Below are positions 27,644 to 35,913 of a stretch of 54,646 bases of DNA, piece by piece. Numbering within the stretch: the first letter of the stretch is position 1; each line of letters starts with the position of its first letter. The notes below the pieces were generated by a model. That model was not told the DNA's origin. It worked only from the letters and a program-made list of their open reading frames with translations, and made no database searches. The position numbers and the translations under genes are program-made. The stretch is taken from NCBI GenBank assembly GCA_964418595.1, contig CAYQMF010000030.1:1-54646 (forward strand). The letters run 5' to 3'. Origin of the DNA: CAYQMF01 sp964418595. Lineage in GTDB: Bacteria > Planctomycetota > UBA1135 > UBA2386.

Positions 27644-28629
27644 CCGGAGGCGGTGAACTTGCCACCGTCGCGCTCCGCGCCCTGGCGTCGCGCCGCCCGG
27701 ACGCCAACGCCGACGTGGGACTGGGGGATGTGCTGCGGCTCTGCGTCGACGCCGAGTTGACTCTGCCCGCAGCCGAGGCCGAAACGGAAGAGGCGCTCGA
27801 TCCGGCCGCCGCCGACCCCGTGCGGCTTCGGGTCGGCATCGCCGGGCTGACCGGCGCCATGGGCGCGCTGCCGATGCCCTACACGGCGCTCGCCAGCGCC
27901 GAGGAAGACGGCGCGCTGCCGCGCTTCCTCGAACTCGTGCAGCAGCCGCCACTCATGCTCCTGCTGCGCGCCCACCTGCAACGGCGCTTCTGGATGGACG
28001 CCGCGCTCGGCGGCGAGCGCCCGTTCACGCGCGTGCTGTACGCGCTCGCCGGCGTGCTCGACGGCGCGACACGCAGCATGACCGGGTTGCCTCCGGCGCT
28101 GTTCGCGCACTACTGCGGCCTGCTGCTGCAGCACCCGCCATCGGCGACTGCGCTCGCCGCACTGCTCTGCGACGTGCTGGGCGTCCCCGTCGAAGTGCGC
28201 CAGCTCCGCGGCACTTGGGCGGACGTGCAGACTGAAGGTCCGGCGGGCGCGACCGGCGGCGGGATCGGCGGCGCAAACCCGGCCGGGCTCGGACGCGACG
28301 CCGTGCTCGGCGACCGCGTGCTCCTCCCGGCGGCCGGTCTCGACCTCGAGGTCGGGCCGTTGACGCTCGACCGCCTCGGCTCGCTGTTGCCCGGGACCCC
28401 TGGCGCGCAGGAGCTGGTCCGCCTGGTCCGCGTGGTCGCCGGTCCGCAGCAGGGCTTCGCGTACCGGCTGCACCTCGACCCAAGCGAAGCTCCTGCACCA
28501 CGCCTGAGCGGCGAGGGCGAACCGCCGCAACGGCTCGGGTGGACGTTCTGGGTCGCCGATCGCCGCCGCGACGCGTTCGTCGCCGGCCCGTTCCGCGTTC
28601 CACCCCTCACCGCCGCCATCGCCGGCTGA
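27640..28629 (+). CDS. tssG: T6SS baseplate protein TssG
   Basis: 329 residues, typical of TssG (VasB/ImpH). Landmarks are VRLRVGIAGLTGAMGALPMPYT (with the conserved G-L-x-G-x-x-G-x-LP), FLELVQQPPLMLLLRAHLQRRFW and the LGRDAVLGDRVL segment. It starts with GTG inside the tssF stop and ends four bases before vgrG. It forms the TssF2G heterotrimer of the baseplate. Confidence 0.94.
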   Translation: MTGGGELATVALRALASRRPDANADVGLGDVLRLCVDAELTLPAAEAETEEALDPAAADPVRLRVGIAGLTGAMGALPMPYTALASAEEDGALPRFLELVQQPPLMLLLRAHLQRRFWMDAALGGERPFTRVLYALAGVLDGATRSMTGLPPALFAHYCGLLLQHPPSATALAALLCDVLGVPVEVRQLRGTWADVQTEGPAGATGGGIGGANPAGLGRDAVLGDRVLLPAAGLDLEVGPLTLDRLGSLLPGTPGAQELVRLVRVVAGPQQGFAYRLHLDPSEAPAPRLSGEGEPPQRLGWTFWVADRRRDAFVAGPFRVPPLTAAIAG

Positions 28630-28633
28630 CCCC

Positions 28634-30778
28634 ATGCCCTACTCGCAAGCCACACGCAGCCTGAGGATCACGACTCCGCTCGGAGAGGAGGTGCTGCTGC
28701 TCGAGAGCTTCCAGGGGGTGGAAGGAATCTCGCGGCCGTTCCTCTGGCGCGTGGACATGCTGAGCGAAGCCGGCGACCTCACGTTGCGCGATCTGCTCGG
28801 CAAGGACGCGACGGTGTCGATCGCCAGCGCCGCGGGTACGCGCTCCTTCCACGGTTGCTTCACGCGCGTCGCCTTCACCGGACGCCAGGGCGGTCTCTAC
28901 CGCTACAGCGCCGAGCTGCGCCCCTGGCTGTGGCTGCTCACCCAGGTCTTCGACTGCCGGGTCTTCCAGGACCTCTCGGTACCCGAGATCGTCGAGGATG
29001 TCTTTCGGCGCCGCGGCGTGCGCGACTTCCGCTTCGCGCTCACCAAGGCCGCCTATCGCAAGCGGACCTACTGCGTGCAGTACCGCGAATCCGACTTCGC
29101 GTTCGTGTCCCGCCTGCTCGAGGACGAGGGCATCCACTACTGGTTCGAACACGAAGCTGGCCGCCACTGCGTGGTGCTCGGCGACGCACCGGGTCACCAT
29201 CGTCCCTGCGCCGGCCAGGCGCTGGTCTCCTACCGCCCGCACCCGCGCGGGATCCTCGCCGAGGACGTCGTGCGGACGATGCAGATCGAGGAACAGGTGT
29301 TGACCAGCCGGGTCGCGCTCCGCGACTTCAACTTCGAGACCCCATCGCTCGATCTCGGCGTGCAGCGCGAACAGGGCAGCGCCATGCCGACGCTCGAGGC
29401 CTACGACTACCCCGGCGTCTACGCGGATGCCGACGGAGGCGCCGCCGTGGCTCGCACGCTGCTCGAAGCGCAGGACACAGCCCGCTGCACCGCGTGGGGC
29501 GACGGGATCTGCCGCTCGTTCGCCGTGGGCGCGACGTTCTCGCTGCACGACCACCCGCGCGCCGAACTCTGCCGCGACTGGCTCCTCGTCGAGGTGCAGC
29601 ACACAGCGCGCGAGGCCTACCTCGCCGGTGCCGGCGGGGACGGCGATCTCCGCTATGGCAACGACTTCCGCGTCATCCCCGCCGACGCTCCGCTGCGACC
29701 GGCGCGGCTCACGCCCCGACCGCGCATCGTCGGGACGCAGACCGCGATCGTCGTGGGGCCGGCCGGCGAGGAGATCCACACCGATCGCCATGGCCGGGTC
29801 AAGCTGCACTTCCATTGGGATCGCGTCGGTGCCCGCGACGGCACCGACTCCTGCTGGGTGCGCGTGTCGCAATCGTGGGCGGGCAAGAACTGGGGCGCCA
29901 TGTTCCTGCCGCGCATCGGCCAGGAGGTGATCGTCGAGTTCCTCGAGGGCGACCCCGACCGACCGCTCGTGACCGGACGCGTCTACAACGCGCAGCAGAT
30001 GCCGCCCTACGACCTGCCGGGCAACAAAACGGTGAGCACGGTCAAGACCCGCAGCAGCAAGGGTGGCGGCCCGGCGAACTTCAACGAGATCCGGTTCGAG
30101 GACCGCAAGGGGAAGGAGGAGGTCTACATCCACGCCGAGCGGAACCACACGCAGGAGACCGAACACGATCGCAACGAGCACGTCGGCCACGATCGCTCCC
30201 TGGTCGTCGACCACGACAAGGCCGAGCACGTCAAGCACGACAAGTCGGTGACGATCGACAACGACCTCACCGAGCACATCAAGCACGACAAGGGGATCAC
30301 CGTCGACAACGACCACACCGAGGTCGTGCACCGCAACATGACGCTGACGGTCGACGCCGACCGGACGATGACGGTGAAGAAGAACCTCAGCGAGCTGGTG
30401 CAGCAGGACATGCGCACGACGGTGCAGCGGAGCCAGGAGATCACGGTGCAGAAGGACCAGTGCACCAGCGTGTCCGGCGACTGCGGCCTGACCGTCGAGA
30501 AGGACTACTCGATCACGGTCAGCAAGGAGATGACGACGTCGGTGAGCAAGGACCTCACCTGCACGGTCGAGGGCGACAGCACCTACGAGACGAGCAAGGA
30601 GCACTCGGTCGAGGCGAAGAAGATCGTGCTCGAGGCCACGGACGAGATCGAACTCAAGGTCGGTCCGGCCTCGCTCAAGCTCACCAAGACCGGCGAGTTG
30701 ACGGCGCAGGGGATCACGGTCGCGATCACCGGGGCCGCCACCGTGACCGTCAAGGGCGGCCAGATCCTGTTGAACTGA
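28634..30778 (+). CDS. vgrG: T6SS spike protein VgrG
   Basis: 714 residues. The gp27-like part covers about residues 1-370, with ISRPFLWRVDM, the YRESDFAFVSRLLEDEGIHYWFEH motif and the NFETP segment. The gp5 OB-fold part follows (IHTDRHGRVKLHFHWDR, then SWAGKNWGAMFLPRIGQEV and FLEGDPDRPLVTGRVYN). The end is a long beta-helix built from repeats (see 30161-30592). There is no extra C-terminal enzyme domain, so it is a carrier spike rather than an evolved VgrG. It is followed after 14 bases by a small unknown gene and then PAAR. Confidence 0.96.
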   Translation: MPYSQATRSLRITTPLGEEVLLLESFQGVEGISRPFLWRVDMLSEAGDLTLRDLLGKDATVSIASAAGTRSFHGCFTRVAFTGRQGGLYRYSAELRPWLWLLTQVFDCRVFQDLSVPEIVEDVFRRRGVRDFRFALTKAAYRKRTYCVQYRESDFAFVSRLLEDEGIHYWFEHEAGRHCVVLGDAPGHHRPCAGQALVSYRPHPRGILAEDVVRTMQIEEQVLTSRVALRDFNFETPSLDLGVQREQGSAMPTLEAYDYPGVYADADGGAAVARTLLEAQDTARCTAWGDGICRSFAVGATFSLHDHPRAELCRDWLLVEVQHTAREAYLAGAGGDGDLRYGNDFRVIPADAPLRPARLTPRPRIVGTQTAIVVGPAGEEIHTDRHGRVKLHFHWDRVGARDGTDSCWVRVSQSWAGKNWGAMFLPRIGQEVIVEFLEGDPDRPLVTGRVYNAQQMPPYDLPGNKTVSTVKTRSSKGGGPANFNEIRFEDRKGKEEVYIHAERNHTQETEHDRNEHVGHDRSLVVDHDKAEHVKHDKSVTIDNDLTEHIKHDKGITVDNDHTEVVHRNMTLTVDADRTMTVKKNLSELVQQDMRTTVQRSQEITVQKDQCTSVSGDCGLTVEKDYSITVSKEMTTSVSKDLTCTVEGDSTYETSKEHSVEAKKIVLEATDEIELKVGPASLKLTKTGELTAQGITVAITGAATVTVKGGQILLN
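30161..30592 (+). repeat. Nine in-gene 48-base repeats in vgrG
   Basis: Residues 510-653 of VgrG fall into nine consecutive 16-residue units in perfect register, for example DHDKAEHVKHDKSVTI and DNDLTEHIKHDKGITV. The first four units are rich in His, Asp and Lys; later units keep the spacing with other residues. They form the needle beta-helix of the spike. Confidence 0.8.
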
Positions 30779-30792
30779 TGGAGTGAAGCAAC

Positions 30793-31182
30793 ATGAGCGA
30801 ATTCGAGATCCGGACCATTGCAGGCGGTGGCGTTTCGGTTGCCGTCGGTGCCAGCGTCGTCACGTTCGAGGTGCGCCCGCGCGGTACTGAGGGTCGTGCC
30901 ATCTACACCCTGTGGGGGGTCGACTTCGGCTTCGGAGCCAAGGGCGGCGCGCAGGGACCATCCTCGTGGACGCAGTTCTCGGCGCGGTGCGGACTCGACG
31001 GATTCCACGGCTACGTCACGGTGCTCGCCGCGGCGGCGGCCGCCGGCGTCGGGATCGGCGGCATGACGCTCGACTTCGTGACCGGTCCCGCAGCCGGCAC
31101 GCGGGTCACCGGCATCGGCTGGAACACCGGACTCGCGCTGGGGGCGGCGGCAACGCACGGCTGGATGCGACGGAGCGCCTGA
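30793..31182 (+). CDS. Hypothetical protein between vgrG and PAAR (candidate effector or adaptor)
   Basis: 129 residues, not recognised. It is Gly/Ala-rich with no signal peptide. The first half looks like beta strands (SVAVGASVVTFEVRPRG, YTLWGVDFGFGAKGG). The second has two short hydrophobic Gly/Ala stretches (about residues 77-96 and 113-125) that could insert in a membrane. A GGAG ribosome binding site lies nine bases before the ATG. It is placed between the spike gene and the PAAR tip gene, one base before PAAR. In other T6SSs this is where cargo effectors or loading adaptors are found. Function is inference from position only. Confidence 0.72.
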   Translation: MSEFEIRTIAGGGVSVAVGASVVTFEVRPRGTEGRAIYTLWGVDFGFGAKGGAQGPSSWTQFSARCGLDGFHGYVTVLAAAAAAGVGIGGMTLDFVTGPAAGTRVTGIGWNTGLALGAAATHGWMRRSA

Positions 31183-31183
31183 C

Positions 31184-31477
31184 ATGGGTCGCCCCGCAGC
31201 GCGCCTCGGCGACGATCACGTCTGCCCCAAGGTCGAGCCGGGACCCGTGCCGCACATCGGCGGTCCGGTCGGCGGGCCAGGCATCCCCAGCGTCATCATC
31301 GAAGGCCGCACTGCCGCTGTGCAGGGCGACGGCCTCATCTGCTGTGGCCCGCCTGACAAGGTCGCCGCCGGTTCGGGCACGGTCTTCGTCGGCGGGTCCC
31401 CCGCCGCCCGCAAGGGCGACAGCACGGTGCATGGCGGCGTGATCACCGACGGCGCGGATTCGGTCCTGATCGGATGA
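31184..31477 (+). CDS. PAAR-domain spike tip protein
   Basis: 97 residues, the size of a stand-alone PAAR protein. It shows the PAAR pattern: G-x-PAARLGD at the start, an IIEGRTAAVQGD middle repeat, CCGPPDKVAAGS, then FVGGSPAARKGDSTVHGG. His and Cys residues suitable for the tip zinc site are present. PAAR proteins sharpen the VgrG tip and can carry toxins; this one has no toxin extension. It closes the T6SS block. Confidence 0.94.
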   Translation: MGRPAARLGDDHVCPKVEPGPVPHIGGPVGGPGIPSVIIEGRTAAVQGDGLICCGPPDKVAAGSGTVFVGGSPAARKGDSTVHGGVITDGADSVLIG

Positions 31478-31523
31478 TCTGGCTGGCACGCGTGCGTGCG
31501 CGGCTGGACGTCGTTTTCCGGGC

Positions 31524-32408
31524 ATGAACCCATGCCTCCTGTCCGCGCTCTCGATCGTCGCCACCCTCGTCCAGTCGGCTCCGGCCCAGGATGGTGACCG
31601 CCCCTGGTCGGCCGAAGGCACCATCGTCCAGCAACGTACCTGGCGGAACACCGAAGCAGGCGAGCCCCTCGGCGCCGATCGCTACGTCCTGGACGTCAAC
31701 GTCGTCCTGCATCCACAACCGCAGGTGACGCTTGTCTACCGCGACACGACGATCCGGGTCAGCGGGGGCGGCCAGAGCTTCCAGCTCCGCCCGTACGCGA
31801 ACACCACCGCCACTTGGCAGGTGCGTCGGTTCGTGGTGTCCACCGATGGGGTCGCCGTGGAGATCGCCATGAGCGGGATCACGACGAACCCATCCGTGGT
31901 CTTCTCCGGCGGCTACCGCAACGCCTTCTCTGGCTCCCTCACGCTGCGCGGCACCTGGGACCAGAACAGCCTGCGCATCGCTGTCGACGAGAAGCAGTTC
32001 TTCTCAGGTCTCGGCAACACCCAGTGGGAGGGTCAGGCCAACCTGCCGAGGCCCAAGCCCGTGCCGCGCCCCGCCGCTGTCGCGCCCGAAGTCGTCGGCG
32101 CATGGCAGCAGTACATCCGTGTCGGCAGAGTCTGGCGTCTCGTCGCCACGGTCGACCTCGCGCTCGTTGGCCAACGTGCGGTGATCTCCGTACGCAACCT
32201 GGAGGCAGGGTGCGTCGCCCCCGAGCGGATCTCGGACATCGCCACCACGGGTGGCCAGTGGTCGTTCCGCTCGCACTTCGCCGATGGGCGAATGGCAGCG
32301 TTCGACCTGCGCCGAAGCAGCGACGGCATCTATCTCGGTACGCTCGACATGGCCGGAAGCCGAAGTGACACGCTCTGGATCAGAGTCGACGAAGCACCGC
32401 GGAAATGA
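31524..32408 (+). CDS. Secreted hypothetical protein downstream of PAAR
   Basis: 294 residues. A signal peptide is visible (about residues 1-22, ending SAPAQ). The mature part appears to hold two similar beta-rich halves joined by a Pro-rich linker near residue 175 (PRPKPVPRPAA). No family recognised. It starts 46 bases after the PAAR gene on the same strand. Inference: if the small protein before PAAR were a toxin acting in the periplasm, this exported protein would be a candidate immunity protein, but it could equally be an unrelated secreted protein. Confidence 0.77.
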   Translation: MNPCLLSALSIVATLVQSAPAQDGDRPWSAEGTIVQQRTWRNTEAGEPLGADRYVLDVNVVLHPQPQVTLVYRDTTIRVSGGGQSFQLRPYANTTATWQVRRFVVSTDGVAVEIAMSGITTNPSVVFSGGYRNAFSGSLTLRGTWDQNSLRIAVDEKQFFSGLGNTQWEGQANLPRPKPVPRPAAVAPEVVGAWQQYIRVGRVWRLVATVDLALVGQRAVISVRNLEAGCVAPERISDIATTGGQWSFRSHFADGRMAAFDLRRSSDGIYLGTLDMAGSRSDTLWIRVDEAPRK

Positions 32409-32441
32409 CTCGGCACGTGCGCGCCCACGTCTGATCGCGTT

Positions 32442-32460
32442 GTTCCCATGCCGTGGGAAC
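32442..32460. repeat. Perfect inverted repeat, possible terminator or operator
   Basis: GTTCCCA, a five-base spacer TGCCG, then TGGGAAC: a perfect 7-bp dyad 33 bases after one stop codon and 52 bases before the next ATG. No T-run follows. It could end the upstream transcript or bind a dimeric regulator. Confidence 0.4.
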
Positions 32461-32512
32461 AGGACGCGACCGTCCTGCACGGCGATCCACGGCCCCGATC
32501 GAGAACCGACTC

Positions 32513-35500
32513 ATGCTATCCAATCCCCTTCCCTCCCGATTCGTCCTCCCGTGTCTGCTGCTGGCAGCGTTCGGGGGCTGTAGCCAGCGTCGACCCGCGC
32601 AGGTCAACCCAGGCGGTAGCGAGCTGTTGGTTGGCGGGGGCATGCCACTCGCCGGCACCGAGTCCATGGACGTGGCCGTGGTGCTGGTCTCGACAAACGG
32701 TGGCGCGCTACGCGATCAACACGTGAACCTCACCGCCGAAGGCGTCGGGGTGAACCTCGCCGCGACGGAAGGAAACACGGACGCCGAGGGCATGTGGCGC
32801 ACGAAGCTGTCGGCGTCGAGTGCCGGGCCGGTCGTATTGCGGGCCTTCACGACCGATGGCGATCGGCGCATCGACCTCGGCGTGCCGGCAACCGTCGTGT
32901 TCCGGACTCTGGTCGACCCCGCGCGTTGCAGCTTCAGCGCCGACCCGCTGCGCATCACCGCAGGAAGCACGCAAGGCTCGGCCATCGGTGTCGTAGCGAA
33001 GGATGCACTGGGCACCGCCATTCCGAACCTGAGGGTCACGGTGGAGAGTCGGACCACGACGCCGGTCACGATCCTCGAGGGCACGACCGACAGCACCGGG
33101 ACCATGACCACGACGTTCACCACCGGGTCGTCGGGACCGCAGACCGTGCTGGCGACGATCGAGGATCACGGGCAACGCGTCGATCTCCCGACATCCCTCC
33201 AGATCGAGGTCGTGAGGCCTGTCCACCCGAGCGTCCGTGGTGTGACCACCTACTTCGACCGGAACAACAACCACCTGGTGGATGACGGGGACGAGATCGT
33301 GGTCGGGTTCGACCGCCCCATCCGCGTCGAGGGCACGAGCGCGATCGACTTCCGTCTTCCGGTCACCGGAGACTCGCTGGGCGTCGGTGCGACGATGACG
33401 CGCACCAGCGATGGCGGCGCCGTGCGCATCGTGCTCGGAGCCGGTGCTGTACTCACCGTCCGTGGCACTCACAGTGCCGAGCGCCTCGCCATGGATGCCG
33501 CGTCCGGCCTCGACGTCGCCATTTCGACCGTTTCGATCCTCGATGCAGATACCGGGGCACCTGCGCGTCCCGGAACCGCGGTGGATCTCGTGGCGGGTTT
33601 CACCCCCGGTCTCGAGACCGGTGCCCCGGCCGGCGTGACGTCGCTCGCGGCCGGTCGCTTGGATCCGGATTCACTCCGCGACCTCGTGCTCGCCCGACCC
33701 GGAGAGACCGTCTCGCTGCGCAACACCGGCAACGGCAGCCTCGGCAGTCCGGTGCGCGCCTGCGACGTCGGCTTCGACCGCGGCATCCTGCTCGGCGACG
33801 TGGACTTCGATGGCGTCGAGGATCTGGTGGGGCTCACGGCCGCCGGCGTGTTCCTGGCCTGGGGCCGCGCCGACGGCACCTTCGTGCGTGGCCCGCGCCT
33901 GGACGTGGCCGAGCCGCGCGGCGCCGCGCTGCTCGACGCCGACCGCGACGGCGCGGTCGACATCTTGGTCGCGCACGACGCAGGTGTCACGCTCTGGCGA
34001 AGCCGCGGCTACGGCTCGGGCGGCTTGTTCGACGCCAGCACGGTCGCAACCTCCGGGGCAGTCGCGATCGCGGTCGCGGACCTCGATCGGAACGGACGCA
34101 GCGACCTCCTCGTCGGTGGCTCGACCGGCGTCGACGTGTATCTCGCGCTTGGCGACGGCACGTTCCAGCCCCCGTCGCGGATCAGCACGACGCCGTGCGC
34201 CCGCCTCGCCTTGGGCGACGTCGAACGCAACGGCACGATCGACGCGATGTCGCTCGGGGACCAGGGTGTCGCCCTGCTGCGCAACGAGGGGCGCGGCCAG
34301 TTCGCGGTCGTCCCGGTGACGTCTGCTGCCGTCGCCGCGATCGCGCTGATCGACGCCGACGGCGACGGCGATCTCGACCTCGCCCTAGGTGCGCCGACGC
34401 AGCCGACAGAGATCCTGCTGTGGAACGCCGCCGCCGGGTCCTTCGCGCTCAGCGTCCCCGTCGAAGGCGCCGCCGGCTGCACGGGGCTGCTCGCGGTCGA
34501 TCTGGACCGCGACGGGGACCAGGACCTGGTGGTCGCGAGCGCGACCGGCGTGAAGCTGTGGTGGAACGGCACCACGACGCTCCGTCCGGACCCGATGGCG
34601 TACGAACGAGTGCAGGTTGGCACGACGGAGGCGACGAGTTGCCTCGCGCTCGGCGACCTCGATGGCGACGGCGACCTCGACATCGTCGCGGGCAACAACC
34701 GGAATGACGCCCAGAACCCGTCGGAGTCGGCGTGTGTGTGGCTGTTCGAGGGTGGCGTCCATCGTCGCGCGCAAGTCCTGCCCGAAGCCACCGGGCACTG
34801 CATCGCCATCGCCCTCATCGACATCGATCGGGACGGGGACCTCGACGTCGTCACCACCGTGTTCTCGACCGTCAACGCCAACCAGCGCCGCACGGACGCC
34901 TGGCGCAACGACGGCACCGGCCGGTTCGACAACGTCTCCGCCGCCTGGCTCGACGATCTGCGCTACGGTTCGGCGCTCGACCAGGGCGACTTCGACCGCG
35001 ACGGGCGCATCGACCTCGTCATCAGCACCCAGCATCAGGGCTGGGCGTCGGCACTGCACGGTCGCCTGTCGGCACCGTTCCTCCGCAGAAGTGAGGACAG
35101 CCGGATCCACGGCAGCCTGTCGTACTACGTCTCGCGCTTTGCCGTGGGCGACCTCGATGGAGACGGTTGGCCGGACGTCGCGCTGACGACGTTCGACGAC
35201 GCCAATCCGCAGCCGGTGCGCACGGCGCTCAATCGTCGCGGCCGGCGCTCGTTCCAGGAAGCCGTCGTGACGGGCAGCAGCGTGACCTCCGGATGGCGCA
35301 GCGTCGCCATCGTCGATGTCGATGGCGATGGCGACCGCGACCTCGTGCAGGGTCCGGGCCCCGGCCAGGCGCTGTTCGGGATCTGGCACAATAACGGGGC
35401 CGCGACCTTCGGCGACTACCGCGCTTTCGGGCAGGTCGCTACCGGCACCTACGTGCCACGGATCGTCGGTGCCGACCTCGACGACGATGGCGACGAGGAT

Positions 35501-35695
35501 CTCGTCGTTGCCGCGTCGGCTCCCGACGGCGTGCAGATCTGGCGCAACGAAGGCGGCGGCACGTTCGCGCCCGCTCGCCGGCTGCTGAGCTCGTACGCGA
35601 ACGACGTCGTCGTCGCCGACATCGACGGAGATGGTCGGAGCGACATCGCCGCAGCGGTACCCGGGGCCGGGATCAGCGTGTGGCTCCGCAGGTGA
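32513..35695 (+). CDS. Large lipoprotein with Ig-like and FG-GAP/VCBS repeats
   Basis: About 1060 residues from the ATG at 32513, chosen because it begins a lipoprotein signal (LLLAAFGGC). Residues 35-260 look like two bacterial Ig-like (Big_1, invasin-type) domains, with NTDAEGMW and TTDSTGTM turns. A calcium-type DRNNNHLVDDGDE loop follows. Residues 380-1060 hold about thirteen FG-GAP/VCBS motifs of the form D-x-DxDG-x-x-D-hydrophobic, such as DADGDGDLDLALG, which form a beta-propeller and usually bind calcium. Probably a surface adhesin or binding protein. An upstream in-frame start at 32453 would bury the signal peptide. Confidence 0.88.
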   Translation: MLSNPLPSRFVLPCLLLAAFGGCSQRRPAQVNPGGSELLVGGGMPLAGTESMDVAVVLVSTNGGALRDQHVNLTAEGVGVNLAATEGNTDAEGMWRTKLSASSAGPVVLRAFTTDGDRRIDLGVPATVVFRTLVDPARCSFSADPLRITAGSTQGSAIGVVAKDALGTAIPNLRVTVESRTTTPVTILEGTTDSTGTMTTTFTTGSSGPQTVLATIEDHGQRVDLPTSLQIEVVRPVHPSVRGVTTYFDRNNNHLVDDGDEIVVGFDRPIRVEGTSAIDFRLPVTGDSLGVGATMTRTSDGGAVRIVLGAGAVLTVRGTHSAERLAMDAASGLDVAISTVSILDADTGAPARPGTAVDLVAGFTPGLETGAPAGVTSLAAGRLDPDSLRDLVLARPGETVSLRNTGNGSLGSPVRACDVGFDRGILLGDVDFDGVEDLVGLTAAGVFLAWGRADGTFVRGPRLDVAEPRGAALLDADRDGAVDILVAHDAGVTLWRSRGYGSGGLFDASTVATSGAVAIAVADLDRNGRSDLLVGGSTGVDVYLALGDGTFQPPSRISTTPCARLALGDVERNGTIDAMSLGDQGVALLRNEGRGQFAVVPVTSAAVAAIALIDADGDGDLDLALGAPTQPTEILLWNAAAGSFALSVPVEGAAGCTGLLAVDLDRDGDQDLVVASATGVKLWWNGTTTLRPDPMAYERVQVGTTEATSCLALGDLDGDGDLDIVAGNNRNDAQNPSESACVWLFEGGVHRRAQVLPEATGHCIAIALIDIDRDGDLDVVTTVFSTVNANQRRTDAWRNDGTGRFDNVSAAWLDDLRYGSALDQGDFDRDGRIDLVISTQHQGWASALHGRLSAPFLRRSEDSRIHGSLSYYVSRFAVGDLDGDGWPDVALTTFDDANPQPVRTALNRRGRRSFQEAVVTGSSVTSGWRSVAIVDVDGDGDRDLVQGPGPGQALFGIWHNNGAATFGDYRAFGQVATGTYVPRIVGADLDDDGDEDLVVAASAPDGVQIWRNEGGGTFAPARRLLSSYANDVVVADIDGDGRSDIAAAVPGAGISVWLRR

Positions 35696-35766
35696 GCGAG
35701 CTGACAGCGCTCCGCGCGCGGAGGCGGGAGGCGCTCGACGAGCGCGGCTCTCGATCGAGGAGCGGC

Positions 35767-35787
35767 CCTGTCTCTTCGGGCAGGTTT
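35767..35787 (+). terminator. Terminator-like hairpin after the FG-GAP gene
   Basis: CCTGTC pairs with GGCAGG (one G-T pair) around a short loop and is followed by TTT. It sits 72 bases past the stop codon. A second dyad, GCGCTCG/CGAGCGC, lies just upstream at 35731-35745. Confidence 0.45.
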
Positions 35788-35913
35788 GCGATGCCGGGCA
35801 GCATGCGCGCAAGAAAGGGCGTTGGTCCACCGCGACCTCACTCCCGCCACGGACACAGACCGTTGGCGAAGCATTTGGGTGCCAGCAACACCCACGATCT
35901 TCGGCCATTCAAC

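Noticed and set aside
30161..30592. CRISPR-like regular repeats
   Set aside because: The 48-base period is in frame, units diverge at the DNA level, and it encodes the VgrG needle.
28607..30604. A 665-codon minus-strand frame with repeated VVDGD-like text
   Set aside because: It is antisense to vgrG; its repeats are the complement of the VgrG 48-base repeats.
31486..31499. GCACGC/GCGTGC dyad after PAAR as terminator or sigma-54 site
   Set aside because: The loop would be only two bases and the spacing does not fit a -24/-12 element.
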